Positions 1 through 7,352 of a stretch of DNA of 64,000 nucleotides are shown in pieces. The DNA lies in NCBI GenBank assembly GCA_000967895.1, contig FO203512.1, positions 4,277,531-4,341,530 on the forward strand. The letters run 5' to 3'. Numbering within the stretch: the first letter of the stretch is position 1; each line of letters begins with the position of its first letter. The translations under genes and the position numbers were made by a program. The notes below the pieces were generated by a model. It was not told the origin of the DNA and did not search any database. It was given only the letters and a program-made list of their open reading frames with translations. Origin of the DNA: Oleispira antarctica RB-8. Its GTDB lineage: Bacteria; Pseudomonadota; Gammaproteobacteria; Pseudomonadales; Oceanobacteraceae.

Positions 1-245
1 CGAATGTCTTGCTTAGCATCTGTTTTACCCTTTGAGTTCTCAGAAACGTCTATTCGTGAATAGATGTAAGTCCCAAGTTCATTTAGCAGCTCTAGCTTCA
101 CTTCCTGCATAGCCATTTGGCGCGCTGATATCTTGCTGTCAGCTTCGCCAGCAATATAGGTGTAATCGCGAACGAATTCTTTTGTATCGGCCCAAGTACT
201 GAGTGTAGATATAAGCAATATGATCAGTAAAGACAAGCGGCTCAT
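1..245 (-). CDS. Partial secreted hypothetical protein (N-terminal part)
   Basis: The minus-strand frame is open from an ATG at 243-245 to the left edge, so only the first 81 residues are visible. It begins with a signal peptide (MSRLSLLIILLISTLSTWA) followed by the mature start DTKEFVRDYTYIAGEADSK. The segment YIAGEADSKISARQMAMQEV resembles a family of periplasmic hypotheticals whose N-terminus reads as a tyrosine-rich, AGEADSK-type motif followed by an amphipathic helix; I do not know a function. The gene lies on the island side of the tRNA fragment at 7146-7193, so it may be island cargo. The reading frame is sure; the role is unknown. Confidence 0.7.
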   Translation of the reverse strand, partial: MSRLSLLIILLISTLSTWADTKEFVRDYTYIAGEADSKISARQMAMQEVKLELLNELGTYIYSRIDVSENSKGKTDAKQDI

Positions 246-579
246 CTGAAGATTCCATTCTGGTAGACATTGTTTAAGTTAGATGGGATTACAGCATAGA
301 ACATACACATCACCAAATTCTATGACCCTCGCTACCTGAAAACCCAACATGACCATCCGTCAAATAGAGAGTTTTTAATTTGGTAGTTTCAATGCAAAAG
401 AAGGGGGATAAAATAGTAGGCTCGTTTTAGGGGTTTTCTAAGAAATAAACAACACTCCCAATAACTCTACAGCTTTAAGACGTCAACAGCCTTAGCCGTT
501 CGGCAAGTTAATTGTCGTCTAATAAATAGCCATTTGATAAAAAGTATTACAGGGGGCTTGCACGCTGTCTATCTTAATA
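246..579. other. Non-coding gap, 334 bases
   Basis: This gap separates the partial secreted-protein gene from the stop of the 330-residue gene. I looked for a tRNA, a terminator hairpin and a second copy of the tRNA-Arg 3' fragment and found none. It probably holds the promoter of the leftward gene ending at 245, but no clear -35/-10 pair stands out. Confidence 0.5.
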
Positions 580-1572
580 TTAGTAAACGAAAGATTCTTG
601 GCCAGTTGGCGCTGTGCTCAACCCTAAAATTTTTCCTTTTGTGAAATCATTAATGTACTCACCATTAAATATTTTTTGATATGTCCTAACCGTCAAATAG
701 CATTTTTTTCTAGATTTTGCGATATCGCAAATAGCATCGAAATGCTCTTCATCATACTGACATATCATATTACTGCTTTTATTTGTCGGATCTATAACAA
801 CTGTAGGAGCGTTCAGTCTATATGATATATTAATGATAAAAGCTTCAACCTGAAGAGCTTCTAACTCATCATTTTCGAACGATTTTAGAGGTTTAGCTTT
901 TTGAATATTAACGACATCTTTTTTACCGTTTATTTCGTAGGCTAGAGAAACGTCCGTGTTTGCTTTTCTCAAAAAAGATACTGCATGCTCCATAAATTTT
1001 TGCTGTTCGGGTGAAGATACGACTAAATATTTTTGATATTTTTCTTTAAGGCCAGGTGTTTTTATCTCATCTATATTGAAAACTTTCACTTCGTCAGGTT
1101 CATTTTCTGCAATAACTGCAAATTTGTTGATATTATCTAGTGCTTCCGCAGCAAAGTTTCGTATTTCGCCTATAAAATCGTCAGAAAAAAGATCCGATAA
1201 TTTATGCGGATAAGATAATTTTAATGAAACATAAACACTGCCCGTCTGAAAATCAGAAGTATCCTTATCCAACAAGCCATATGTATTTTTGTTAATACAA
1301 GCACCGGTGGGAAGTTGAGGTTTTAAATAACTGCTTAATATATTAAACAAACCGTCTACTGCCTTAAGTTGAGCTGCCGATTTTTTATTCTCTTTCCACT
1401 CAATTGATTTGTCTTCATCTTTATAAAAAGTTTCATAAGTTTCATAAATAGGTACTTCAATTATATTTATTTCTACTAACTCAGATGATTCGCTGCGTCC
1501 TGCCAAGTCGCTATCATCTCTAGATTTCAATTGCTTATTTAACTGTTTTTTAAACTCTTTATTAGTAGTCAT
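580..1572 (-). CDS. Hypothetical protein, third gene of a recombinase trio (possible GmtX)
   Basis: This 330-residue protein has no signal peptide or membrane segment. It opens with a charged, Lys/Asp/Glu-rich stretch (residues 1-60); the rest is mixed alpha/beta with no motif I recognise. It follows the 1238-residue recombinase gene on the same strand after a gap of 104 bases and may share its transcript. Two recombinase-like genes followed by a domain-less gene is the layout reported for Gamma-Mobile-Trio islands, where the third protein is GmtX. I did not recognise a GmtX sequence signature, so the link rests on position only. It could instead be ordinary cargo. Confidence 0.6.
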   Translation of the reverse strand: MTTNKEFKKQLNKQLKSRDDSDLAGRSESSELVEINIIEVPIYETYETFYKDEDKSIEWKENKKSAAQLKAVDGLFNILSSYLKPQLPTGACINKNTYGLLDKDTSDFQTGSVYVSLKLSYPHKLSDLFSDDFIGEIRNFAAEALDNINKFAVIAENEPDEVKVFNIDEIKTPGLKEKYQKYLVVSSPEQQKFMEHAVSFLRKANTDVSLAYEINGKKDVVNIQKAKPLKSFENDELEALQVEAFIINISYRLNAPTVVIDPTNKSSNMICQYDEEHFDAICDIAKSRKKCYLTVRTYQKIFNGEYINDFTKGKILGLSTAPTGQESFVY

Positions 1573-1676
1573 AAGTTGTGTTTTTTCTTATAATCGCAGA
1601 AGATAATAAAAATTTAGCACACACAACATATAGTGTCCAGCTACTAAAAAATACAAAAAAAATACCACATAGGCTA

Positions 1677-4600
1677 TTAGCCTAATTTTAAGCTCAGAGT
1701 AATCGATAATATAAACATTATTCGCTGAAGCATAATTTGAGTATTGATTCGCTTATTCAACCCAAATTTAATTGCCTTTTTACTTTGTTTTCTTAGAGGA
1801 ACCTTTTCAGTAGAAACTAGTTTAATTTCGCCATTTAAGGTTAACTTCAAATCAGAGAAAAAGACTTTATGAATGAGTTTAATAGCTTCAAGCTCAAGAC
1901 TATCACTAACGATATTCACATCACCTTTCAGTGTTCTTTGCCAGATTAAAAAGGCTGTACTTAAGCTGAAAATTTCACTCTCTGGTAGCTCACCCAGTAA
2001 CACATCATAATCTCTAAGCACTGTTTGAATATTTTTATCCTGGAGAATAAAGGCTTTATTGTTTAAAGCAGCCAGTTTCGCTTGCTTCTCTTCTTCGCCT
2101 AAAAATAGCTGGCTTTGATCGTGCCTAATCAGTTGGTAATAGCCAACGCCTGAGGTGCGTTCAACCTGAATAGCTCTGTCTACGATCTCATTAGCCACTT
2201 TAGAATCAATTAACAATTGCTCTGCAATTAGTTTTGATTTCTGTTGCGTAGCACGCAATCTACTTAAGAATACCTCTATCTCTAAACTCGTTAGTATTTC
2301 CTTTGAGTCAGTATCGGATAATATTTTCATTTTAATAGGGCGAGACTTAAGCTTAACTTTCGGCTTAGGGATGGATTTATTTATCTTTAAAAGTATTCCT
2401 CTTGCAGAACGCTGCTTCGCATTGTCATAGCTTATGCCTAGAGCATAAGCATAAGCTTTCATGCTCATAGGCTTAATTTTAGTGTCGTAGTACTGGTACA
2501 AACTTACAGATGTTACGTGGTTGTAATGCTCAATTGTGGTTGAAATAGAGGCATGCCCTAAAGCATGAGAAATGCTCTCAAGTATGTAGCGAGTTTCATG
2601 AGCACCAATAAAGTTTTGCCAGCGACTACTAATAATGGAGCTACTTGCAATCTGATTAGGTACGCCCGATTGGCTTTGTGCGAAGTAGGCATACATTCTA
2701 CTTGCCCAGCTATGGCGAAAGTGATGGAATCGCAGGTTTGAATCGCCCGTAATATACTTTATACAAAGACCTATCTGTAGGGATGTTTGATGCCTACTAA
2801 TTAGTTCTCTAGGATTATTCACAGAAGAGAAAATAGCTGTTTGCTTGTCGAATGATAATCTCTGCTCTGCGTACTGCACAAGGCTAGTAAAACTTTGTCT
2901 CTCTAGCTCTGTAATTTCTTCTAATAAAATAGAGGGGCGAACACCAGACTCGGTTTTTGTCTCTCCAAAAATATTATTTCTTATATTCAATTCAATTTGA
3001 GAACCTTCAATCAAGACGTCCAGTCGCTGTAAGCGAAGTGCCTCACCAAATCTCAAGCCAAATCGATAGCCCAGCATGACCAAAGAAATATATTGGACTC
3101 TTGTATGCCTATCTAACTCTGCCGTATTGTTAATGCCGTTAATAATTGCTAAATATTCGTCTTCACTTACCATATTTGCATCTGCAAAATGGTCTTCAAT
3201 GTTAATATTGGCAATTTTTAGAATTTCAGACCATGATAGTGGCTCGACAGCATACGCTGATTCCAAGAACCAGTGGAATTCACGCAGTCGTCCGGCCAGT
3301 TCATGTCGACGACTTTCGGGAGCCATCTCAATAATGTGTAAATAGAGGCTTTCATATTCATCACTGTCCAAGCAATCGAAACTTTTGTTCAACTCAACTT
3401 GTGCTAAGGAGTTAGCAATAAAAAATGTATATTTTTCTATAGTTGAAATTGCCAACCGTTTTTTAGATCTTGTTCCTTGCTTGCATAAGTAAATTGACCA
3501 AGCAGCGACACTTAACATTTTAGAATGAAACTCACCGGCACCATCAAATTCTTCTTTTATTAATTTAGGTAAGTTGCTTTTAAACTTCGTTGATAAATTC
3601 GCTTTGCCACCTAGCGGTATAGCCTTGGCCTCCTTAAATACTTGTCTTAGCTCTACTATGAACTTTTTATCACGCTTAAAGCTGTACTTGTTATCGGGAA
3701 TAACATTGAGTTCATTGCTTATGTTGCTGTGAAAATCAGCCATGAGTGGAGTGCTATTAATGTCTAACGCTTTACCGCTATGCATTCTTACCCATGACGT
3801 ATAAGGCAAAGAAGTAACATTAAGCTCACCCGAGAGCACCTTTCTCAAATGTCCTGGAGCTTCAATATCAGCAATAGCCTTGGCGGCCTCACTGAGTGTG
3901 TCGAAAGGGTTTTTAACATCCTCAAATCCTATGGCCCCCATAAGTGTACTTAATGTTTTTCTAATCTGTTGAGTCCTATATGTGTCTTGTAAATCCCATT
4001 TATATAGACCCTGTATTAATGCTTGGCATACTTCATCTGGTCGCCAGCGATAAATGGGGGGATTCTCTTTATCCGTTAAAGGAATATCAACATACAAACC
4101 ACCTGTAAGTTGATGAACACCTTCTTTCAAAGCTTGCAGTAATCCCTCAAGCTTTCTTGTATCTGATATGCCAGCAAACAAAGCAGTGGAAATATGAATT
4201 TCTGAAATACGCTGAAGATTTGTTGGCGGGGTCTGACAGCTATCCAGATAGTCAGTGAAGTTTTTACGGATTTTTATCGCCTGCTGATATGCATAGATCG
4301 TATTTTCATGAAATGGCGATTTTTCTACTCTCAAGACTCTAATCGGAGCAATTATTTTAACTATCTCTTTTCCTTTCGGAAAATGAGAAACGTGACGATA
4401 TAAAAGGCGCAAAGCCTGATTTAAATGATCTCCCGGTGTATTTTGAACAAGATAATTTACTAACCCACGAACTTCTTCTACCGTTGTGATATCACCCTGA
4501 TCATTAAGAACTGAGTTTTTTGCATTAATGATATAGCTTTTAAGTTTAACTCTTTTTTGCTTGCCGCTCTTTAAACGATTTTGGCGTCGCGCAGCCTGGC

Positions 4601-5393
4601 CAAACTCTTTGGTGGATTGGGATTCAAGCTGGTTAAGGGATATTTTTTCTTCTGAAAAACCATAAGGTAACCGAACTGGTGATTTTATAGGCTTCCAGCC
4701 CATTTCATTTAGATATTTATTGAGCGCTAATCCAATTTTAGCAAGGATATCTTTAGCTGATTCTGCTGCATTCTCACCAAATTGATGAGCATTTCCAGAA
4801 GCATGACCCAACTGAATCTGGGCATAATCTGCACTTTCAAGCTTTAGTAATTCAGTTGCGGCTGTATGTCGTAAAAAGTTAATGGGAAGACTCCAGCACT
4901 TTGACCATCTTTGTGCCATTAGCTTAGGAGTAATATTTTCTATGTCACCAAGTCTCGTATCTGATAAATAGAAGAACAACGGAATGGCTTCACTATGTGA
5001 GAATAGCTGTCTTATTTTCGTTGGTAGTAGCGTTCCTGCTACTTCATTTTCTAGGTTTGCAGCCAATTTGGGGAGGTAATCTAGATAGTTTTGAATTTGC
5101 TCGCAAGCGATAGCTGGCAGTGCAACCAATCGCCATGCGCGGTTTTCATGTGTCACTTTGTCAGATATAAGGATTAATCCATTCTGGAGATCAATTTGAC
5201 GAATACTTGAAATTGGATCTTTAACCGCTCGATGACCGGTGGCACTAAAAACAAGTGCTAAAGTATAATCAACAAATGCATTATGTCGCTCTATAAGACT
5301 CTCATTATCCATCGCTAGGTTAATGCTTTGAGATAACGTAGTGATTATATTTTTATGGGTTTCTGCAGTAGGGTAATAGTTAGTCAAACTCAT
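1677..5393 (-). CDS. Giant two-module tyrosine recombinase/integrase (possible GmtZ)
   Basis: The protein has 1238 residues, three to four times the usual integrase length. The second module, about residues 740-970, has the full tyrosine-recombinase set: Arg in GLRFGEALRL (near 781), Lys in GETKTESG (near 812), His-x-x-Arg in RFHHFRHSWAS (near 891), His in ALGHAS (near 945) and the nucleophile Tyr in TTIEHYNHV (near 957). An N-terminal module, about residues 30-210, looks like a second catalytic fold: FLRHTAATELL near 174 and QLGHASGNAHQFG near 195. Asn stands where the first His should be, and no nucleophilic Tyr follows, so this copy is probably inactive. About 270 further residues follow the C-terminal catalytic core, including a Lys/Arg-rich stretch. 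The start overlaps the stop of the upstream recombinase-like gene (5390-5393), so the two are translationally coupled. It likely moves the island whose end lies at 7193. An unrelated multi-recombinase element is the main alternative. Confidence 0.85.
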   Translation of the reverse strand: MSLTNYYPTAETHKNIITTLSQSINLAMDNESLIERHNAFVDYTLALVFSATGHRAVKDPISSIRQIDLQNGLILISDKVTHENRAWRLVALPAIACEQIQNYLDYLPKLAANLENEVAGTLLPTKIRQLFSHSEAIPLFFYLSDTRLGDIENITPKLMAQRWSKCWSLPINFLRHTAATELLKLESADYAQIQLGHASGNAHQFGENAAESAKDILAKIGLALNKYLNEMGWKPIKSPVRLPYGFSEEKISLNQLESQSTKEFGQAARRQNRLKSGKQKRVKLKSYIINAKNSVLNDQGDITTVEEVRGLVNYLVQNTPGDHLNQALRLLYRHVSHFPKGKEIVKIIAPIRVLRVEKSPFHENTIYAYQQAIKIRKNFTDYLDSCQTPPTNLQRISEIHISTALFAGISDTRKLEGLLQALKEGVHQLTGGLYVDIPLTDKENPPIYRWRPDEVCQALIQGLYKWDLQDTYRTQQIRKTLSTLMGAIGFEDVKNPFDTLSEAAKAIADIEAPGHLRKVLSGELNVTSLPYTSWVRMHSGKALDINSTPLMADFHSNISNELNVIPDNKYSFKRDKKFIVELRQVFKEAKAIPLGGKANLSTKFKSNLPKLIKEEFDGAGEFHSKMLSVAAWSIYLCKQGTRSKKRLAISTIEKYTFFIANSLAQVELNKSFDCLDSDEYESLYLHIIEMAPESRRHELAGRLREFHWFLESAYAVEPLSWSEILKIANINIEDHFADANMVSEDEYLAIINGINNTAELDRHTRVQYISLVMLGYRFGLRFGEALRLQRLDVLIEGSQIELNIRNNIFGETKTESGVRPSILLEEITELERQSFTSLVQYAEQRLSFDKQTAIFSSVNNPRELISRHQTSLQIGLCIKYITGDSNLRFHHFRHSWASRMYAYFAQSQSGVPNQIASSSIISSRWQNFIGAHETRYILESISHALGHASISTTIEHYNHVTSVSLYQYYDTKIKPMSMKAYAYALGISYDNAKQRSARGILLKINKSIPKPKVKLKSRPIKMKILSDTDSKEILTSLEIEVFLSRLRATQQKSKLIAEQLLIDSKVANEIVDRAIQVERTSGVGYYQLIRHDQSQLFLGEEEKQAKLAALNNKAFILQDKNIQTVLRDYDVLLGELPESEIFSLSTAFLIWQRTLKGDVNIVSDSLELEAIKLIHKVFFSDLKLTLNGEIKLVSTEKVPLRKQSKKAIKFGLNKRINTQIMLQRIMFILSITLSLKLG

Positions 5394-7009
5394 AGCGATA
5401 GCATTCCTTGCACAACATTTTGATAAGCTTGCTCCACTTCAGAAACAGTATGCGCTACATAATAAGTCAGCATCGGCGCGGCTTGGTTATCGCGCCCTGC
5501 CAGATAGTGCGTTATAACTGGATCACGAAATTTCAAAGTTGTTTCTAACGCTAATGCTGCCGTAAGTCTTGATAAAATGATACGTCGGTACTGCCCATCC
5601 TTTCTTAAATCCACCAAAGTTGCATCAATAGCTTTTTTAGCACCTTCCTTGGTATCCGATAATACTTCCCAAAAGTTGTTTTTTGATATCTCTTGTAACC
5701 ATTCGGTGAGGATTTCCGGCAATTCAAAATTAAACTGCGTTGAAACAGACGTTAAACACTTAGTTTGCTGCGGATTAGGTTTAAAAGCGTTTTCTGGCCT
5801 TTGAATTAGCCTTTTATATTGCCCATCTTTTGTAATTACTTGGTCATTATTCAGATTAATATTGAGTAGCTCATCCAGCGTTAGGCCAGTTATGTATAGC
5901 ATGCATACAATACCAGCTCTGTTTCTAACCTTTTTATTGGAAGCGTTTTTAAGCCCCTGGCTTATAAAATCAGTAACTCTATTTTTTTCCAAGTGCGTGA
6001 GGCATGAAGAGTCGTGAGCTACAAGCCTACTATGCCGTCTAATCCAGTAATCTGACTTCATCGCCTTGAGGTCAGTTTTAAACTCCGAATCAGCACCGCT
6101 TAGTGAAACGCCATCATCGTTGGAATCAATATCATCATCAATCAATATACTAATAAGACTGGGGGGTTCGGCAGATTCTGGATTGCCCATATCAATAGCA
6201 AGCATTTCAATTTGATTTGAACCGAAACCTGATAAAAGAGGGAATTTCACCCTGAGATCAGGTAGCTGCTGAACAGGTGCTGAGCGTGGTGCACTCCCAT
6301 TCTTTTCTATTAGTTTATATAAACTGGATATAATTCTGTGTTCTGAGGAAGAGTTGGCATCATATTGTTGTTGAACCTTGGCCTTTAATTCGCCGAAGTA
6401 AGCACCGAAATCATCTCCCAACTCAGGTAGCTCTTTAAGTACCTCATTTTCAGAAAATCGACCTATAGCAACCCTCAGCTCATTTGCATAATGATCCAAC
6501 CCAACAGTGTCAGGGGGCTGATTAATGAGCGTGAACAAGAATAGAGAATGAATGCCATTTATTTGTTTTTTGTATCTCGAGGGCTCTTGTAGTAGAAATG
6601 CAGTGATGGGGTATTGTTGAATATTACCTTGCAAAGGGTTGCTCTGAGAGCTAGTTCTATGCCATTTTCGCTGTTGCTTTAAGCTAATTTTTGCAGCATT
6701 AAGTGCAGTCAACCAGTTAGGTTTATTGGTGAATTCAGAGAGGCTTTCTAGGTGGGTTAATAGAAATTCAATTATGTTAACAGTAGCAGGAAAAGCACCA
6801 TCAATTTTCAAGCGTCTTTCTATCTCTGACATATCCAGAACTAGATCGTGCTTGTCACGCAGCAGCCTACTCAGAGCACCTAGCTGTGATTCATCACCTG
6901 TCACTATTAAATCTCTCGTCTTTAAAATACAATAGAGCTCCCCCGCATGCCCTGATATATCTCTCAGGAATACGTGACCAGCTAGTGACAATCTAACAGA
7001 AACAACCAA
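5390..7009 (-). CDS. Degenerate tyrosine-recombinase-like protein (possible GmtY)
   Basis: This 539-residue protein is first in the leftward trio. Residues about 340-535 follow the catalytic-domain layout of tyrosine recombinases: YITGLTLDELLNINLNND (near 372) matches the TGLRxxEL box but with Thr for the catalytic Arg. RRIILSRLTAALAL stands where HxxRHTxAT would be. HYLAGRDNQAAPMLTYYVAH (near 500-520) matches the LGHxxxxxTxxYxH box and keeps tyrosines. Several catalytic positions are therefore changed, and it may act as a DNA-binding or architectural partner of the large recombinase. Its stop overlaps the next start by four bases. The AT-rich stretch 7010-7145 upstream should hold its promoter and, from 7146, the attachment site. 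I infer GmtY-like status from layout, not from a search. Confidence 0.75.
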   Translation of the reverse strand: MVVSVRLSLAGHVFLRDISGHAGELYCILKTRDLIVTGDESQLGALSRLLRDKHDLVLDMSEIERRLKIDGAFPATVNIIEFLLTHLESLSEFTNKPNWLTALNAAKISLKQQRKWHRTSSQSNPLQGNIQQYPITAFLLQEPSRYKKQINGIHSLFLFTLINQPPDTVGLDHYANELRVAIGRFSENEVLKELPELGDDFGAYFGELKAKVQQQYDANSSSEHRIISSLYKLIEKNGSAPRSAPVQQLPDLRVKFPLLSGFGSNQIEMLAIDMGNPESAEPPSLISILIDDDIDSNDDGVSLSGADSEFKTDLKAMKSDYWIRRHSRLVAHDSSCLTHLEKNRVTDFISQGLKNASNKKVRNRAGIVCMLYITGLTLDELLNINLNNDQVITKDGQYKRLIQRPENAFKPNPQQTKCLTSVSTQFNFELPEILTEWLQEISKNNFWEVLSDTKEGAKKAIDATLVDLRKDGQYRRIILSRLTAALALETTLKFRDPVITHYLAGRDNQAAPMLTYYVAHTVSEVEQAYQNVVQGMLSL

Positions 7010-7145
7010 AGTGTGACAATATTAAATAATCAAAAATGTCACTATTCGATCTTAATAAAATCAATACTTACGATAGTTAAAGATACCTAGTGTTAATTAA
7101 GGTAGATTTATTATAAATAAAATACATCAATATAAATCATTATTA
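7010..7145. promoter_or_regulatory. AT-rich promoter/att region of the recombinase operon
   Basis: This strongly AT-rich 136-base stretch sits between the first recombinase gene, which reads left, and the tRNA fragment. It should hold the operon promoter and recombinase arm-type sites, but I could not pick out one convincing -35/-10 pair. Confidence 0.4.
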
Positions 7146-7193
7146 TCGGCCTCCGAAGCCGAATCGCAAGTTCGATTCTTGCAGGGCGGGCCA
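7146..7193 (+). other. tRNA-Arg(CCG) 3' fragment, putative attachment site
   Basis: The segment folds as the 3' part of a tRNA. A 5-bp anticodon stem (TCGGC/GCCGA) encloses the 7-base loop CTCCGAA, giving anticodon CCG. A 5-bp T stem (GCAAG/CTTGC) encloses TTCGATT. The acceptor strand AGGGCGG, a discriminator G and an encoded CCA end at 7193. The D arm and 5' acceptor strand are missing: sequence to the left is plain AT-rich DNA. A 3' tRNA fragment beside recombinase genes is the standard scar of tyrosine-recombinase integration. Its orientation puts the element to the left and the native chromosome to the right. The apparent variable loop is only 3 bases, so the fragment may have drifted. 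Confidence 0.75.
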
Positions 7194-7212
7194 ATTCTCA
7201 AGATGCACAGAT

Positions 7213-7337
7213 ACCTGCTCTGCAGGTCGTGGCTTTAGCCCGACAAATGCGCTTAATGAAACACCCATTGGCCTAAAGACCAATCCACATTTACACTCCA
7301 GATTATCTATCTTGTGTGGGTCGTCCTTCAGGGCGAC
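7213..7337. repeat. Cluster of REP-like palindromes
   Basis: Four short inverted repeats lie side by side: ACCTGC-tct-GCAGGT (7213-7227), GTCG-t-GGCTTTAGCC-CGAC (7226-7244), TTGG-cctaaaga-CCAA (7268-7283) and GTCGTCC-ttca-GGGCGAC (7320-7337). The GTCG...CGAC units match the palindrome at 54373-54421 closely, so this is a dispersed family. The only open frame across it (7143-7352, minus) runs through both the tRNA fragment and the palindromes and is not a gene. Confidence 0.6.
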
Positions 7338-7352
7338 AATGCACGATAGCAA

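Noticed and set aside
7146-7193. A complete tRNA-Arg gene
   Set aside because: There is no D arm or 5' acceptor strand; the sequence to the left is unrelated AT-rich DNA.
7143-7352. A 69-codon minus-strand frame beside the tRNA fragment
   Set aside because: It runs through the tRNA remnant and REP-like palindromes and has no protein-like composition.
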